A stretch of DNA of 64,000 bases from Fomes fomentarius (Eukaryota; Basidiomycota; Agaricomycetes; Polyporales; Polyporaceae). Under the pieces are notes generated by a model, which was not told where the DNA came from, did not search any database, and saw nothing but the letters and a program-made list of their open reading frames with translations. Shown here one piece after another: positions 1-12,919 of this stretch (within the stretch, counting starts at the first letter, position 1; each line of letters begins with the position of its first letter). The position numbers were made by a program, and so were the translations under genes. The DNA lies in contig JABYQN010000006.1 of NCBI GenBank assembly GCA_022606135.1, forward strand, positions 1,426,001 through 1,490,000. Direction: 5' to 3'.

Positions 1-1374
1 CGGGCAGATCGAGTTAAGGCGGATGCCCTCCCTGGCGTGTACCATCGCGAGCTCGCGCGTCATCGCGAGCACGGCGCCCTATGATACAAGGTTCAATGCG
101 CTTAAGTTGGCGGGGCGAGGTCCAAGCTAGTGTGAGCGTGCGCACCTTTGACGCGGTATCTGCATCCGCCCACGTCAAGCAAGATAAGGAAGAGTCAGAG
201 TCCACGCGTCACGCGTCGCACGTCAGCGCAGCTCCCGTTCAGTCACGGAGAGTGCTCGAGTACGAGAGTTGAAAAGGCAAACGCACAGGCAAGCTGGGGC
301 GTCGCGGCGCCCATGAGGGCGACAAAACTCGCGGTATTGATGATGCTCCCGCCGGTATGCAGACCGCGCGCGGGGTCGGCCGGGTTCTTGCGCATGGCGA
401 GGATGGCGTACTTGCATCCCCACCAGACGCCCTTGACGTTGATCTGCATGGTGAGGTCCCAGATGCGCTCCTCTGTGTTGAGCGCGTTGTCGTCCTCGGG
501 GTGCATGATGCCTGTCCGGACAGCGGGGTGTGATGAGTACCTGGGGGACGAGGCAAGCAAACACTAATGGCCGAGGAGCGAGGCGACGGGTGGCAAGCGG
601 GGGGAGCAGGCACGAGCTTGGTTGTATATGGTTGAATGCGGGATAGAGTTCACGGCTGGGAGAAAGCACCGGGGGAGAGACGATCGACCAGATGGCCATG
701 TATGGGAGTGCGGGGACGATGGATTAATGGGGAAGGGAAGGTGCGCACCTGCATTGTTAAACTGCACGTCGTGCGGCGGCAGGTTTGGCATTCGAAGCGC
801 GGTCACGTAGGCACGATGATCAGTGGAGGCGCGCAGGCGTACGGTACATGCATGGACGAAGGGGGACGCAATCAGTCAATGTCGTCCAAATTACTTCACA
901 CAGGGCACGAATGCAAGCACAATCTGGCGAGTAAAGACGAGAGAGGAACACACACCATGATGTCGAGGCGGCCGAAGAGCTCGACAGCCTTGTCGACCGC
1001 CGCCTTCACATCGGCCTCCTTCCCGACGTCTGCCTTGATTGCGGCGGCCTTCACGTTGGGGAAGCGTTGCTGGACGAGGGCGAGAGCCTTCTCGGCCGCG
1101 ACAAGGTTGATGTCCACAAGGAGGACATCCGCACCCTCCTGCGCGAACAGCAGCGACGACTCGAGCCCGATTCCCCTGCATAGCGCAGAGTGTTCAATAC
1201 AAACGCCGGATTGGGCCTAGGAACCTGACGATCACTTACGATCCAGCACCTGTGATGAGGGCAGCCTGCGGTAGGATGACGCGAGTGAGACCCCTCCCTC
1301 GAGTGCTAGCCTGGTGCTAGCGAAGGACGGCGCTGCGAACGCGGACTGACCTTGTTCTTAATACGTCCGGGCAT
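1..1374 (-). CDS. Short-chain dehydrogenase/reductase (3' end outside window)
   Basis: NAD(P)-dependent oxidoreductase of the SDR superfamily; substrate unknown. I read seven exons on the minus strand: 1374-1351, 1265-1240, 1175-956, 761-749, 511-287, 159-146 and 78-1. The phases add up through all junctions. The start ATG at 1374 begins MPGRIKNK, followed by the cofactor motif TGAGSGIG, then VDIN, the NNAG motif, INVKGVWWG, the catalytic Ser in INTAS, and Y-T-A-S-K whose Tyr codon is split over an intron. After that comes LAMTRELA...IRLNSICP, the usual segment after the active site. The C-terminal part lies left of position 1. Three exons are tiny (26, 13 and 14 nt), and each carries a signature motif. 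Other introns are long for this window (127-237 nt). Naive single-frame reading would miss the active-site Tyr. Confidence 0.88.
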
Positions 1375-2930
1375 TCTGCGAGCTGTTTTCTGGAGAGGTA
1401 ATAGTGGCGAGAGACACGACAAGTCTGAAGCGTCCAGTAGTACAGTCGGCGGTGGTCAATGAGATAAGCCCCTATGTACCCTATCGCCCATCGAATCGAT
1501 AGCGCAACAGGCTCTTATCCTACTCTTTGCATGAACACGTACTGCGCTGTTTGCTGCGACTGGACTGTATACACATCGAAACGCGTGATGCTTGCGGTCC
1601 GGTGCGTTCGGGGTGCGTTACTTGAAGCCTTCATGGAGATTCTGAAGGGCGGCGCCGCGCGGAGATGCAGCACGTCGGTCGGGAGAGAAGAAACCCCTTC
1701 GTTCATGCACTTGATACATGAATTCATCGCTGTGGAAACATTGCGTGGGGAGAGTAATGTCGCAGTATATAGCGCGACGGCGCCGGTAGGCAAAGTGCCG
1801 TGCTTAGCTTAGGTTAGAGTTGCGGTGGAGGCACCAGGAGCCGAAAGCTCAAGCGCTGCAACCATTGCAACTCTCATAGACGATTGTTTACTTACCGCCT
1901 TTTACTTACTGTCCACACCGGATTCGCAGCTCAACGTTGGTCTCACCGTAATCGTCCTCTAGACATGGGAGAACAAACTCTCATCTCCGTCGCCACATAC
2001 AGCCGCTGCAGTGCTCTGCGACTTATTGTCGCCACTGGAACGCATCAACATTGCTTCTACATAGATCTAGGAGTCGGACATTATTCCTCCGTTTCGTAGC
2101 GAATTGGACGTATTAGCATTACGTGCCATCTTCCGTCGAGATCGTCTCACTTCGTGGCGTTCCGCGAGGCTCGAGGCCCCAGGATCGCGATAGGTCCAGC
2201 ATAAAGTCGTCGTCCAAATCATGACATATGCATTGTACGTGTTCTTGTTGTGCCTACCGACGACGCAACAATTCTAATATCTCATGCGCCGCTAATCATT
2301 TCTCGGCCCTCTCTGACCATGAACAGAACTTTCCGTCGCGTGAACCCGCGACGGTGAATGTATACAAGTGGATTGCAAGATGACTGCTGACAAGTGCGAT
2401 AACATACAGGACTGGGATACACCTGGAAGGTGCAAGGCGGAAGTAGCCCAACTGATAGAAGGTTTACGAAGCCGCTGCGGATAATGCGTTTTGACGAATT
2501 GGACGTGTTCCGTCGCGCTTAAGCGACCCGTCGCTGTGGCTCGAGATCCAGGACGCGATATCGGGCGTTTGTTTGAGGGTAGGTCGGGTACTGATGCGTT
2601 CTAGCAAGGGAGATCGAAATGCCTAGTCCCGAGACACTTCCAAGGCGACCAGCTCCATGGCCAGCACAACGCCCCTTCCTTCTCTTGCTCTCATCTGTCA
2701 TCCTATACCATTTTCCCGGCTACCCAGCGGATCACCCAGTGACCCGGCTGTGACAACACCTTGCTAGTGTCAGTTGCGCTTCGAAAGTTCGCACCGCGCA
2801 CACGCACCACCTAGGGCTGGTTCCTGGACCTCCAAAATTCATACTTATTCAACCCTGCGGCGCAGGTGAGATCTGCATACCCTCCGTCCCTCTCCCCTCC
2901 CGCGGCATTGGCATCCTACCTACTGTCCCG
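1375..2930. other. Intergenic, SDR to P450-1
   Basis: This is a divergent spacer of about 1.55 kb. Only short unrelated open frames are present and none resembles a known protein. A pyrimidine-rich tract (about 2880-2905) lies just before the P450 start, as is common near basidiomycete transcription starts. Confidence 0.6.
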
Positions 2931-5038
2931 ATGGCCTACACCCCCACACTACTTGACGCCGTCGCCATCCTGGTGACGGTCATTCTTTTGAACCGTCTCC
3001 TGGCCAAGAAGCCTGCAGGGCCCCTCCCGCCAGGCCCCAAGGGCCTCCCGCTCCTGGGGAACATGTTGGACATGCCTACCAGCCACGAGTGGAAGACGTT
3101 CGCACAGTGGGGCGAGCGCTGGGGTGAGGCCTGTCTGCGAACCTACAATCCGTACGTAATGCGCTAACGGGCGTGTACGGGGATCCTGCGCTTTAGGTGA
3201 CATCGCATCCGTGTCCATGCTCGGGCAAACGTATGTCATCCTCAACTCGGCCAAGCACGCCGTCGAACTCCTCGACAAGAAGAGCTCCATTTACTCCTGC
3301 CGGCCCGTCATCCCCGTCGGAGGCGAGCTCGTCGGCTGGAACCGCACGCTCGTACTCCTCCCTTACGGCAATAAGTTCAGGGAGTATCGCCGGCTTATCT
3401 TCCAGCTCATCGGCAGCAAGAAGAACATGGAACGCTTCACGCCCCTCGTCGAGTCCCGCACACGCGACTTCATCTCCCAAGTGTACCAGGAGCCGACAAA
3501 ACTGCTCAACCACATCCAGAAGTACGCACCGGTCCGCTAAGTATATGTGACTGCGTGTGCGCCTGCTGACATTCTAGCGTAACGCTGTAGGTGTGCCGGT
3601 GCGATCATCCTCATGATGTCCCACGGGTATGAAGTCGAACCCCAGAACGACCCGTTCGTGGCGACCGTGGACGAGGCGATGGAACAGTTTTCAATCTGCA
3701 CTGCATCCGGCGCGTTCCTCGCGAACATCTTCCCCGCTCGTAAGTGCTAGCGGCACCGGACTGTAAACCTACGACGCATCGGACTCACAGTATCTTGGTG
3801 CAGTCGCGCATGTCCCGGAATGGGTCCCTGGTGCCGGATTCCAAAAGACGGCGAAAGCTTGGCGCAAGACCCTTGACCTCATGTGCGACCAGCCTCACAA
3901 CTGGGTCAAACAACAGATGGTGTGACCGCTAATTCTCGTAACCTGTACCCGGAAACCTACACTCTAGTTGACAGGCTGCCGGCACTGCGATCCCCAACTT
4001 TACCTCCACCGCGCTCGAGGGCGACGTCTCCCCCGAACGCGAAGAGCTCATCAAGAACGCTGCGTCCTCGCTCTATGCCGGTGGCGCCGACACGGTATGC
4101 GTCTTCCCTCTGTTTCACAGTGTGCAGGAACAGCATACTCACTTGACCGCGATTTTGCGTTGGATTTGAATCTTGCGGTGCACGATCTCCTTGCGATGCA
4201 TGCAACAGACCGTGTCGTCGATCAACGCATTCTTCCTCGCGATGACGCTCTACCCCGAGGCGCAGGCAAAGGCACAAGCTGAGATCGACGCCGTCGTCGG
4301 GACCGACCGTCTTCCCACAGCTGCAGATCGCGAGAATCTGCCGTATGTCAACGCGTTGTTCCTCGAGGTTCTGCGCTGGAACAACGTCGCACCGCTCGGT
4401 ATGTTCCAGCCGCCTTCTTCCGCATGTTTAGGGTTGCACGAGTCTCACGGTTGGTTCAATTCTTGCAGGCGTCCCCCATAGGCTTATTGAGGATGATGTC
4501 TACTCTGGATACTTCTTGCCCAAGGGCACGGTCGTCATTGCGAACATCTGGCGCATGCTGCACAACCCGGAGACGTACGCGGACCCGATGTCGTTCAACC
4601 CGGAGCGGTTTGTCAAGACTGCTACGCACGAGCCGGAGCTCGACCCCCGTACTATGTCGTTCGGTTTCGGTCGCCGGTAAGTAGTGATATGGAACATTCC
4701 AAGTCAGTATACCATGCTCATCGTTCTGAATTCTACGTCATCCAGTATCTGCCCCGGCCTGCAGCTCGCCGACACGTCGGTCTTCATCGCTGTAGTGCTC
4801 TCTCTCGCGGTGTTCAAGGTGTTCAAGGTTGTCGAGAACGGCCAGGTCGTCGAGCCGCCCACGGAATTCACCAGCGGCACTGTGAGGTAGGCCTGTGATC
4901 TTGCATGCCACTCGGAGAACAGTATGCTCATGGTCGTCGCCTTCCTTAAGCCACCCGCCTGCGTACAGGTGCGAGATCAAGCCCCGGTCGGCTAAGGCTG
5001 AGTCCCTTCTCCACGCTCTCGAGCAGCGCCACCAGTGA
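2931..5038 (+). CDS. Cytochrome P450 monooxygenase 1
   Basis: Haem-thiolate monooxygenase, probably ER-anchored; substrate unknown. The N-terminus has one membrane segment (AVAILVTVILLNRLL) followed by the proline hinge GPLPPGPKGLPLLG. Later exons supply helix I (AGGADTT, the oxygen-binding groove), the K-helix ExxR in LEVLRW, the PERF region (FNPERF) and the haem loop FGFGRR-ICPG with its cysteine ligand. The haem loop is split by an intron right after FGFGRR. The last exon ends in ALEQRHQ and TGA at 5036-5038. Splices were set by phase, for example WG|DIAS and HIQK|CAGA. It is a close relative of the P450 at 8396-10592, with the same domain order and mostly the same intron sites, so it is a separated tandem duplicate. 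CYP family number not assigned. Confidence 0.93.
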
Positions 5039-8000
5039 AGCGCAGGACACGCACGCTGAGCCGCTCGCGAAATATGGCGTACGGCCACGCGCCATCCCAT
5101 CCATCTACTGCCGCTATCCCCTGCCTTCTTGGATCGCGTCTTCCTTTCCGGTTTCCGGGCATCGTGCGAGCGAGGTGCTGGGTACTTACTTATCCGCCGT
5201 CTCGGGGGCCCTGCTTCGCGCTCTCGATCCGCCTTTGCTTTACTACCAAGGTACATAGCCCAACCCCCGCACACTCTTTGAAACCAAAGTTCGCCAGTCG
5301 TTCGTTCTGTTTGCTTCCTGTATCTCGAAGCATTCCTGTCTGGCGCTCGCAGGAATGCTAACATTGTATGGTAGTCTTGATTTTTCGCAGCGAATATCGC
5401 GCGCGCCCGCAATCTAGAGATCCTTTCTTTCTATCCAATATCGCGGCTATTTTCCTCAGCCCCCTGCGCGATCTTTCGGGGTCCAAACCCTGGTAACAGG
5501 TCTGGAACGCCACAAATGGCTTGCTAGCGAGAGGCCATGGGTTTTATTTAGTCGTGTTTGACTCTGATGGCATGTCGACAGTCGCGTTGCCGTCATGTAC
5601 TGGTGTTGCCGTGGAGTGGAGTCGGAGTCCCTCTGGAGTGTCGGCAATTAGACTCTCGGCACATCGGCTCACCAAAGTCCTGAGGTGAGGTCCTACACTC
5701 CCCGGCCCGTAGGCGTTGCTACTACTATGGTCAAGAAGACTCGGAAGTGGCGGCACGATTCGATCTACCTTCCAAATGGCCACAAGGTTGACACAAGGCC
5801 CAGAAAACACATCTTCCTTGTAATTATCGATCTCGGCCTTGACTGCAGCAAGCTCTTCAGTCCTAGTCGTGCTGCCCACTCCTCAGCCTCAGTTCTGTCT
5901 TCACTTATAGAGGGAGCAGTGAGGTTGGATGTCCCGGGAGGCTGAGTATCATCGCCTGAGGATGTACTAAAAGCCAGTGAGAAAGTGGGAAGTCCTGCTC
6001 GAGCAGTGCTAGCGCTATCGAGTGGAGGCTCTAAGTGCAACACGTCTGTTGCGATGACTGCTATTCAGCCTGTCTGTGGAAGATATCGAAAGGTGTGCTT
6101 TCGGAATGCCCAAGTCCTTGTGTTGGAGTTGTGCGACTTTGGAGTCAAGGTTCTGATTTCCTTTGTGTTTGACGGTACTGCAGCATCGACGTCGTTGTCC
6201 ATCAGGAGTAGGATCACAGCAGCCTCGATGTTTTCTCAGCGGACGACACCATCCAGTACTTCTAGTTCTCCAACCAATTATACTGATAGTAGAGTTAACA
6301 ACTGAGCGATTTATAGACGGAATCAGCATTAGTAGTATGTATACCACGACAGGGTTGAACATAGGGCGAGACGTGTGGCGATCGTAAACGTGACCGTGAA
6401 TTGCGGTCAGCGTAAAGCGCCCACGACATCTCTCGCTTGGAGAGCCGAGCCGAGCTGCCCGTCCACGGCAAGGCTACCGGCGTCATGTCTCGTCCCGCCA
6501 AGCTGCAGCTACGGATAACTACATGGCCGCGGAGATATCATGAACCCTCGAGTTCTTTCTCGCTCTCGAGCGGCTCAATAATCCGCCCACTCACAATTAG
6601 CCAACGCTTGTGGAGCCTAGGGCACGGGGGCTGCGCTCCTCCGACTCTTTTTCTCTCGCTGTTCACTTCTGATATTGCAATTTGCTCTGTTTCGCGTTCG
6701 AAGTTCGAGGAGGCTATAAGGCGGCTGTTAGCCGTCGTCTGCGAGACGGTGAGATGATGGCGATAGGATTGGATGCGTAGTCTCGGACTTGTTGAGCTCC
6801 AGGGCCGAGCCACTAGATTGAGCCAGATCCCGCTCGAGAAGATCCGGGATTGACGTCCTTGGTGCGTTTGATTGGCCAGTGCGGCTCCCGTCATCTCCCA
6901 TGCTCTAACATGGCGCTTGCAATTGGGCCCAGTTGCTGCTGCTTGCTTGCTGCACTTGCCCGCGTGTATACCTCAGCTCTTTGCCACCGACTTCACGGGC
7001 TCTCTCTTCTCTCTCCGCCCCTCTTTCCTCACAACCAAATCTCCACGTCTGGGGCACGCTTGCACCCGACAATTCGCTCATTGTCTCAGACACCCATCAG
7101 ACTCCATGTCACAGTACCCGAGCCGGGTCGAATCTGCGCCCAATCTGCGACACAGTCTTGTCTGTTCTCTCACACACGAACGCCGCCCTAGAAACCTGGC
7201 ACGCCTGGCCAAGAGCGAAAGCTGAACGCGCCATCTATCTGGACATCTCAGGCTCGGACCGCCCCTGGGGGTCGTCACCAAGGCACGCGGCCGCGGCATT
7301 GGCTAGACATGGGTAAGTCCGTTCAGCCTGCGCTTATGCACTCCAGTTTTCCACCCCACTTCGCTGGTCCGCGCGTATACCGTCGCGGTCCAGGTTCGCC
7401 GGCCTACAGCGTGAGCCGATCCGAGCGGGACATGTCCCGGTGTTTGCCACAACGACTCACGAGACCCGTCGTGCTTGAACGGGCTTCTTCCGTGAATCTG
7501 CACCGTGCAGCACCGGAGCACTCGCTGGTGGCTGATGCATGCTCACAGTCCACCTCCTGCGTGAGGCGTGGTACCGGTGTTCCCAGGCGGTGCGCGCATT
7601 GCGGCGGACAGAGTCTGTCCTCCTTGAATCCTTCCGTGCCCCAACCGTGTTGCCTCGACAGAGAAGCCTATCTTGATGCGTGACGGCCGTAGGTGCTTAT
7701 TACGCTCAAGCATCATCTCACACCCAACGGCCAGGACTGTATTGGGTTTGTAATGTCCGAGCGTGGTGTCTGATCTATGAACGGACCGACATCTATACTA
7801 GGAAGGTGATGGGGCATATGGTACTGGAGGCAAGAACGAAAAAGTCTACCAGAACGCCCATCAGACCACAATTAACGCTTGCTCATTTGCCCTCGATGGC
7901 AATGCACTGAACCTCAGGCACTATTGTGTACTCGAAGCAAAGCACGAGTGGAGGTGTGCTCTACAGAAATACGATATTTGATGAACACGAAGGCAGTTCA

Positions 8001-8395
8001 GGTGGGCTTCACCTCCTCGAAGCTTGACCTCCGTGTACATCATGCAAGTGTTCGTGACGAACGAGTCCAGGTTTCCTTCCTATGATAATATGTGGCAGTG
8101 CCCTGCATGGATCCTGGCAACGATGTGGCGGACCCGTCCACCCGCCGGGATCTGCTAGCGCTAAGAGTACAGCTCTCTGGCGAGTCTCCCCCTGTACTTA
8201 ACTGAACGGTTCCAAGCTCCCGTACATATATATGTGCGGTGTCCGCCGACATGGTCAGCCAGTCAGCCCTTTGTTGGCACCGTCGATCCTTTCCTTTCCT
8301 CCTTTCCCCTCGGTCCCTCCTCCCTCTACACCTTCGCCCCGCCGTACTCGGACACTCATTCTATCCTTTAGTGCCGTAGCGTGTCTCTATTCGTC
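5039..8395. other. Spacer between the two P450 genes
   Basis: About 3.4 kb without a gene I can support. The reverse strand at 5544-6043 has two overlapping frames of 92 and 111 codons with ordinary-looking composition (for example TEAEEWAARLGLKSLL), but I could not join them with convincing splice sites or match them to a family. Forward frames at 6850-7683 look random. It could hold a lineage-specific gene or a decayed one. Confidence 0.4.
8224..8330 (+). promoter_or_regulatory. Core promoter of P450-2
   Basis: A TATA-like perfect palindrome ACATATATATGT (8224-8235) lies about 160 bp before the start codon at 8396. It is followed by a long C/T-rich tract (about 8285-8330) typical of fungal transcription start regions. 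This is inferred from position and composition only. Confidence 0.45.
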
Positions 8396-10592
8396 ATGAA
8401 CGCCTTCGACATCATACTAGTCCTGCTCGGGACCCTCATCGTCTCCCGCCTCTTCCGGAAACGCCCTCTAGGTCCCCTCCCTCCCGGCCCACGGGGCTTG
8501 CCTCTCGTTGGCAGCGTTCTCGACATTCCCATGACCTACCAATGGCTACACTTCTCTAATTGGAGCCAACGCTGGGGTAAGTGCTCACTTGTAATTCAAG
8601 TGTTCCTACATCTAAGACGTCTTCAGGTGATATCATATCGTTCTCCTTGCTCGGGCAACAGTATGTTATTGTCAACTCGGCTGAGAAAGCCCTGGACATG
8701 CTTGAGAAGAAGAGTGCAATTTACTCGAGTCGGGCTCCCATTCCTGTCGCGGGCGATATGATCGGCTGGAACGGCGCAATGATTTTGCAGCCCTCGGGCC
8801 ACCGCATGCGCGAGACTCGCAAGTTGCTCGGTCTGGTCATGGCAAGCACGAAGCGTGTCGAGCGCTTCCACCACCTCGTGGAGCAGGAGACGAAGCAGTT
8901 CCTTGTCGGGCTCAGCAACCGCACAGACTCGCTCGTCCGTGAGGTGCAGAAGTACGTGTGTCTCACATATGACCCCCTTCGGCCAGCTGGCGCTCCTGCG
9001 GCAATCAATCTGACCGGATTCGGCGTTGAACACTTGACAGGCTTGCGGGTTCCATTATCGTGATGATTGCCTATGGCTACAAGTCCAAGGGCGACAGCGA
9101 TGTGATCATTAAGACCGTGGACAAGGCCATGGAAGACTTCGCGGTCATCATGGCGCCTGGCACGTTCCTCGCGGACGTGTTCCCCGTCCGTACGTCTGTT
9201 GTCTGCGTGCCTCGTTGCAAGCATGCCGTTCAATGCTATATTACAACGCACTCTAGTTACAAAGGTTCCGTCGTGGCTCCCCGGGGCGGCATGGAAGAGG
9301 AAGGTGCCGGAGTATCGTGCGACGTTCGACGCCATGGTCGAGCTCCCATACCGCTGGGTCAAGGACCAGATGGTGAGTTCTTTGCGTTCCGGGCGCCTCT
9401 GCGTTTGCGCTGACAACTAGTGTGCGTAGGCTGCAGGCACGGCGCCCCCCAGCTTCGCGTCCACGCTCCTCGAAGGCAACACCGATCCCGAACGGGAACA
9501 CATTGTCAAGATGGCGGCGGCTTCCCTTTACGCTGGTACGGTGAACCATTCATTCCATCGCGCCTTTCTCCCGCTGATTGACGTTTGCCGTTCCGTGCCT
9601 GTCACCACGACATGCATGCAGGCGGGGCCGACACCGTGAGTACCTCCCCCGCGTGATGCGTACTTTCCGCACCTGATTCTCATCTGATTCTCCTCGCGTC
9701 CAGACTGTCTCGTCTATCACCACCTTCTTCCTGGCTATGAGCTGCTTCCCCGAGGTGCAGCGGAAGGCACAGGCTGAGCTCGACGCTGTTATTGGCCCCG
9801 ACCGGATTCCTACGCTTGAGGACAGGGAACGTCTCCCCTACTTGAATGCCGTCTACCTCGAGATCCTCCGCTGGATCCCTGTGGCGCCAATGGGTGAGGC
9901 ATTTTGCTCCGTATAGCCATGGTCCCGGTTCATGCTCATGACGGGCATTCCTTCATCCCAGGCTTCCCTCACCTGCTCATTGAGGACGACGTCCACGACG
10001 GCTACTACATTCCCAAGGGCACGCTCGTCATGGTCAACATCTGGTATGTACCCTCGCTGTCTCAAGGTCGCGTTTTTGTGCTCAGTGTCCGCGATTTGGC
10101 AGGAACCTCCTGCACGACCCGCAAACGTACGCAGATCCCATGACCTTCAACCCCGACCGCTTTATCGCTACTTCCGAGAAGGAGGCCGAGCGCGACTCGC
10201 GCGATTTTGCCTTCGGGTTTGGCAGGAGGTACGTTCGGAAACCGAACGTTCCCTTAATTGCCGACTGATTCGCCGGACACTCCCTCTGTGCAGGAAATGC
10301 CCGGGCATCTTCTTCGCTGAGGCTTCGGTCTTCGCCGCGGTCGCGATGACTCTGCAGGTTTACAACATCGGCAAGGCCGCGGATGAGAACGGCAACGTCA
10401 TTGAACCGCCGATGGAGGGCTCGGGCACGCTCATCAGGTACTTTACTCTCCCTTTTATCTGTGGAGCGTGCATGTCTGAACATGTCGCTCAGCCGCCCGC
10501 TCCCCTTCAAGTGCAAGCTCACTGTGCGTTCGGCTAAGGCTCAGGCACTGCTGGACTCCATGGAGGCCCAGGCAGCACAAGAAGCCCAATAA
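8396..10592 (+). CDS. Cytochrome P450 monooxygenase 2 (paralogue of P450-1)
   Basis: Membrane-anchored haem-thiolate monooxygenase. The ATG at 8396 starts MNAFDIILVLLGTLIVSRLF, an anchor helix, then GPLPPGPRGLPLVG. A GTG 15 nt upstream is in frame but not needed. Motifs: AGGADTTVSS (helix I), LEILRW (ExxR), FNPDRF (PERF region) and FGFGRR-KCPG (haem cysteine). It ends in AQEAQ with the stop at 10590-10592. Compared with P450-1 it has two extra introns. One interrupts the helix I codons and creates a 14-nt exon at 9622-9635 encoding GGADT. The other falls after MVNIW (near 10044). These differences suggest intron gain or loss after duplication. Substrate unknown; the next gene downstream is a sugar-type transporter on the same strand. 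Confidence 0.93.
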
Positions 10593-11030
10593 CTGCTGCT
10601 ACCTTGCACATTTCATTCATATTCGTTCGTTCAATTATTCCTTGCTCACTCCACACTTTCTCGTGTCGTCCATCCACTCGCACACACACGCACATCCACT
10701 TCCTACCTTTGTCCCTTGCGCTGACTGTCTGTCGCACGCACACACACATTTCTTGGATTACTTGTTACTATGGACTCTGGGGATTTGTAGAGTAGACTGG
10801 ATTTCGCCTGCTGTACAACAACAACATGCGTTCGGTTTTCATTTCTGCTGAGTGTTGCGATCGAGTCTGAACGCACGTCATACGCCTGCGGCTTCAAGTT
10901 GCTTCGCGGTCAGTCCCGACGGCATATGCATGTCAGCCTCATCGTAGAGGACGAAAACGGTGAGACCAATGGCTGACAATCCAATCGTCTCTTCACTTCC
11001 TGAGGTCAGGTTTCGCTGCTCGCTTGCAAC
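10593..11030. other. Intergenic with CA-rich microsatellite-like stretches
   Basis: 438 bp between P450-2 and the transporter. It contains two imperfect CA/CG-rich runs (about 10678-10700 and 10735-10750), probably in the P450-2 3' UTR. No gene seen. Confidence 0.6.
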
Positions 11031-12919
11031 ATGGGTTCCTTCGCAGACAGGTTCCGTCCCAAGACGTTTGCCGCTCGCTATCCTAGGTGGATGGTCGGAC
11101 GGCCGCTGCTCATCAGCTCCTCTGCGCTGGCCTCCCTGGGCGACGCCATGTTCGGGTACAGTCAGGGCGCAATCGCCTCGCTCCAGGTCCAGCCCACGTT
11201 CATCCACCGGTTCTTCGGTAAGGACGTGACTCTGGAGCAGGTGCAGCAGGACAACACGGGCGTCGACCCATATGTGCAAGGTATGCCCATTCCACAACTC
11301 GTGCTCGTTCAACCCTCCTCCTCCGATTTGGAATGAGTCCTCCTCGCGGTAAGTCGGTGATTTGTGACTGACCTCATCATACTTGGAAAACCTAGCCATC
11401 ACAGTGGCATGCCTGAACATCACTGCGTTCATCGCCGCCCTTGCCGCGGCCTACATATGCGACGTCCTCGGACGGCGCATGTCCCTTCGAATCGGCGGGC
11501 TCGTCTACCTCGTCGCTGCCATCATCCAGATAGTCTCGCCCAACCTCGCCACACTCATCGTCGGACGCTCGCTGCAGGGCGTCGGCGTGGGCATCCTGTC
11601 CATGACGGTCCCGATCATCCAGTGCGAGATCGCGCCGGGGCACGCGCGGGGGTTCTTCATCTCGATCGAGTACATCTGCCTCAACGCCGGCTACGCGCTC
11701 TCTGCCTGGATCGGCTACGGCTTCTTCTTCACGCTCCCGCACGAGATCTCGTGGAAGGGCCCGTACATCGTCCAGGCCGCCATGGCACTCGTCCTCGTCT
11801 TCTGGTCGTTCGTCATACCGGAGACGCCCCGCTTCCTGATCGCCAACGGGTTCCTCGACGACGGCCTGCGCGTCCTGGCCGACCTCCATGCGGACGGGAA
11901 CATCGAGGACGAGCATGTGCACAGGACGCACCGCGAGATTCTCGACACGGTCGAGCTCGAAAGGGAGATGGGCCAGGCGTCGTGGGCGCAGGTCTTCCGG
12001 CAGTACACGCGCCGGTCTGTCATGGGCCTCACCTGCCAGCTCTTCGCGCAGTTCAATGGCATCAACGCCATCCTGTACTTCCTTCCTTCCAACCTGCTCC
12101 GCGCGGGCTTCGCTGTCGAGAAGGCGCTCCTGTACGCGGCGGCCTCATCCCTGCTGTACTGCGCCGGGACGGTCCCGACGATGTTCGGAATCGACAAGCT
12201 TGGAAGGCGTCCGTTCTTGATCACTGGAAGCTTCGCGCTTGCTGCTGCCCTCGGAGTGGTCGGCGGTCTGCAGTTCTATGTCGACTCCTTGCCCACCGGA
12301 AATGCGCGGATACCTGGTGCGAATGGCATTTTCGCGGGTGAGTTTGCGACTGGCATAACCATTGTTCTTGCCACGAACACTGACGTTGTACGCAGCGGTG
12401 TGCCTCTATCTTTTCTTCTACGGAGCAACGTAAGTCTTACCTGATATGTCGAGGAAGGGATGAAAACTAAGAATGGTATGCGCATTCAGGTGGGGTCCAG
12501 GACCATGGTTGCTTGGCGCTGAAATATTCCCGATGCGCGCAAGAGCGAAGGGCATGGCGCTCTCCACAACGGCAAATTGGGTCGCAAACTTCATCATTGC
12601 CTTCATCACACCTCCGCTGTTCGCAACCATCGGAGGCGGGTACTACTTCCTCCTGCTCGGCTTCTGCGTGATTTCAGGTGTCTTCGTCTTTTTTGTCTAC
12701 CCCGAGACCGCGCACAGCACGCTGGAGGAGCTCGGGAGCGTCTTCAATGACCAGTCGAACGAGGAGATCGAGAAGCAAAGCGGCAAGAACGGAAGCGGCG
12801 CAGAGCCACCGGAGTCAGTCCGCGCGGAATCGGACTCGGATCGGACGCTCCGTCCGAGCGTTGGAAGTGAGGCGATGGCGAAGGATTTGACCAGCACTGC
12901 GGAAAAAAGCGGACAATGA
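11031..12919 (+). CDS. MFS sugar (hexose-type) transporter
   Basis: Twelve-helix plasma-membrane transporter of the sugar porter family. The start is MGSFADRFRPKTF at 11031. Signatures seen: FGYSQGAIAS in TM1, DVLGRR after TM2, GRSLQGVGVG...PIIQCEIAP.HARG around TM4-5, PETPRFLI at the end of the first half, QFNGINAILYF in TM7, DKLGRR after TM8, and PETAHSTLEELG at the C-terminus. Small introns fall after YVQ, after GIFA and after FFYGAT, with matching phases. The hydrophilic tail is long and charged, with Ser/Glu-rich stretches. The substrate could be a hexose, pentose or polyol; the sequence alone does not decide. It lies downstream of the P450s on the same strand, but a sugar porter is not a typical metabolite exporter. 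Confidence 0.93.

Noticed and set aside
203..217. Two overlapping ACGCGT-like (MCB) sites
   Set aside because: They lie inside an intron of the SDR gene, not near a start codon, so chance is the simpler explanation.
5544..6043. Reverse-strand frames of 92 and 111 codons
   Set aside because: They overlap, cannot be joined by convincing splice sites and resemble no family; noted only in the spacer entry.
11364..12341. 325-codon forward frame overlapping the transporter
   Set aside because: Arg/Pro/His-rich shadow frame of the MFS transporter exon.
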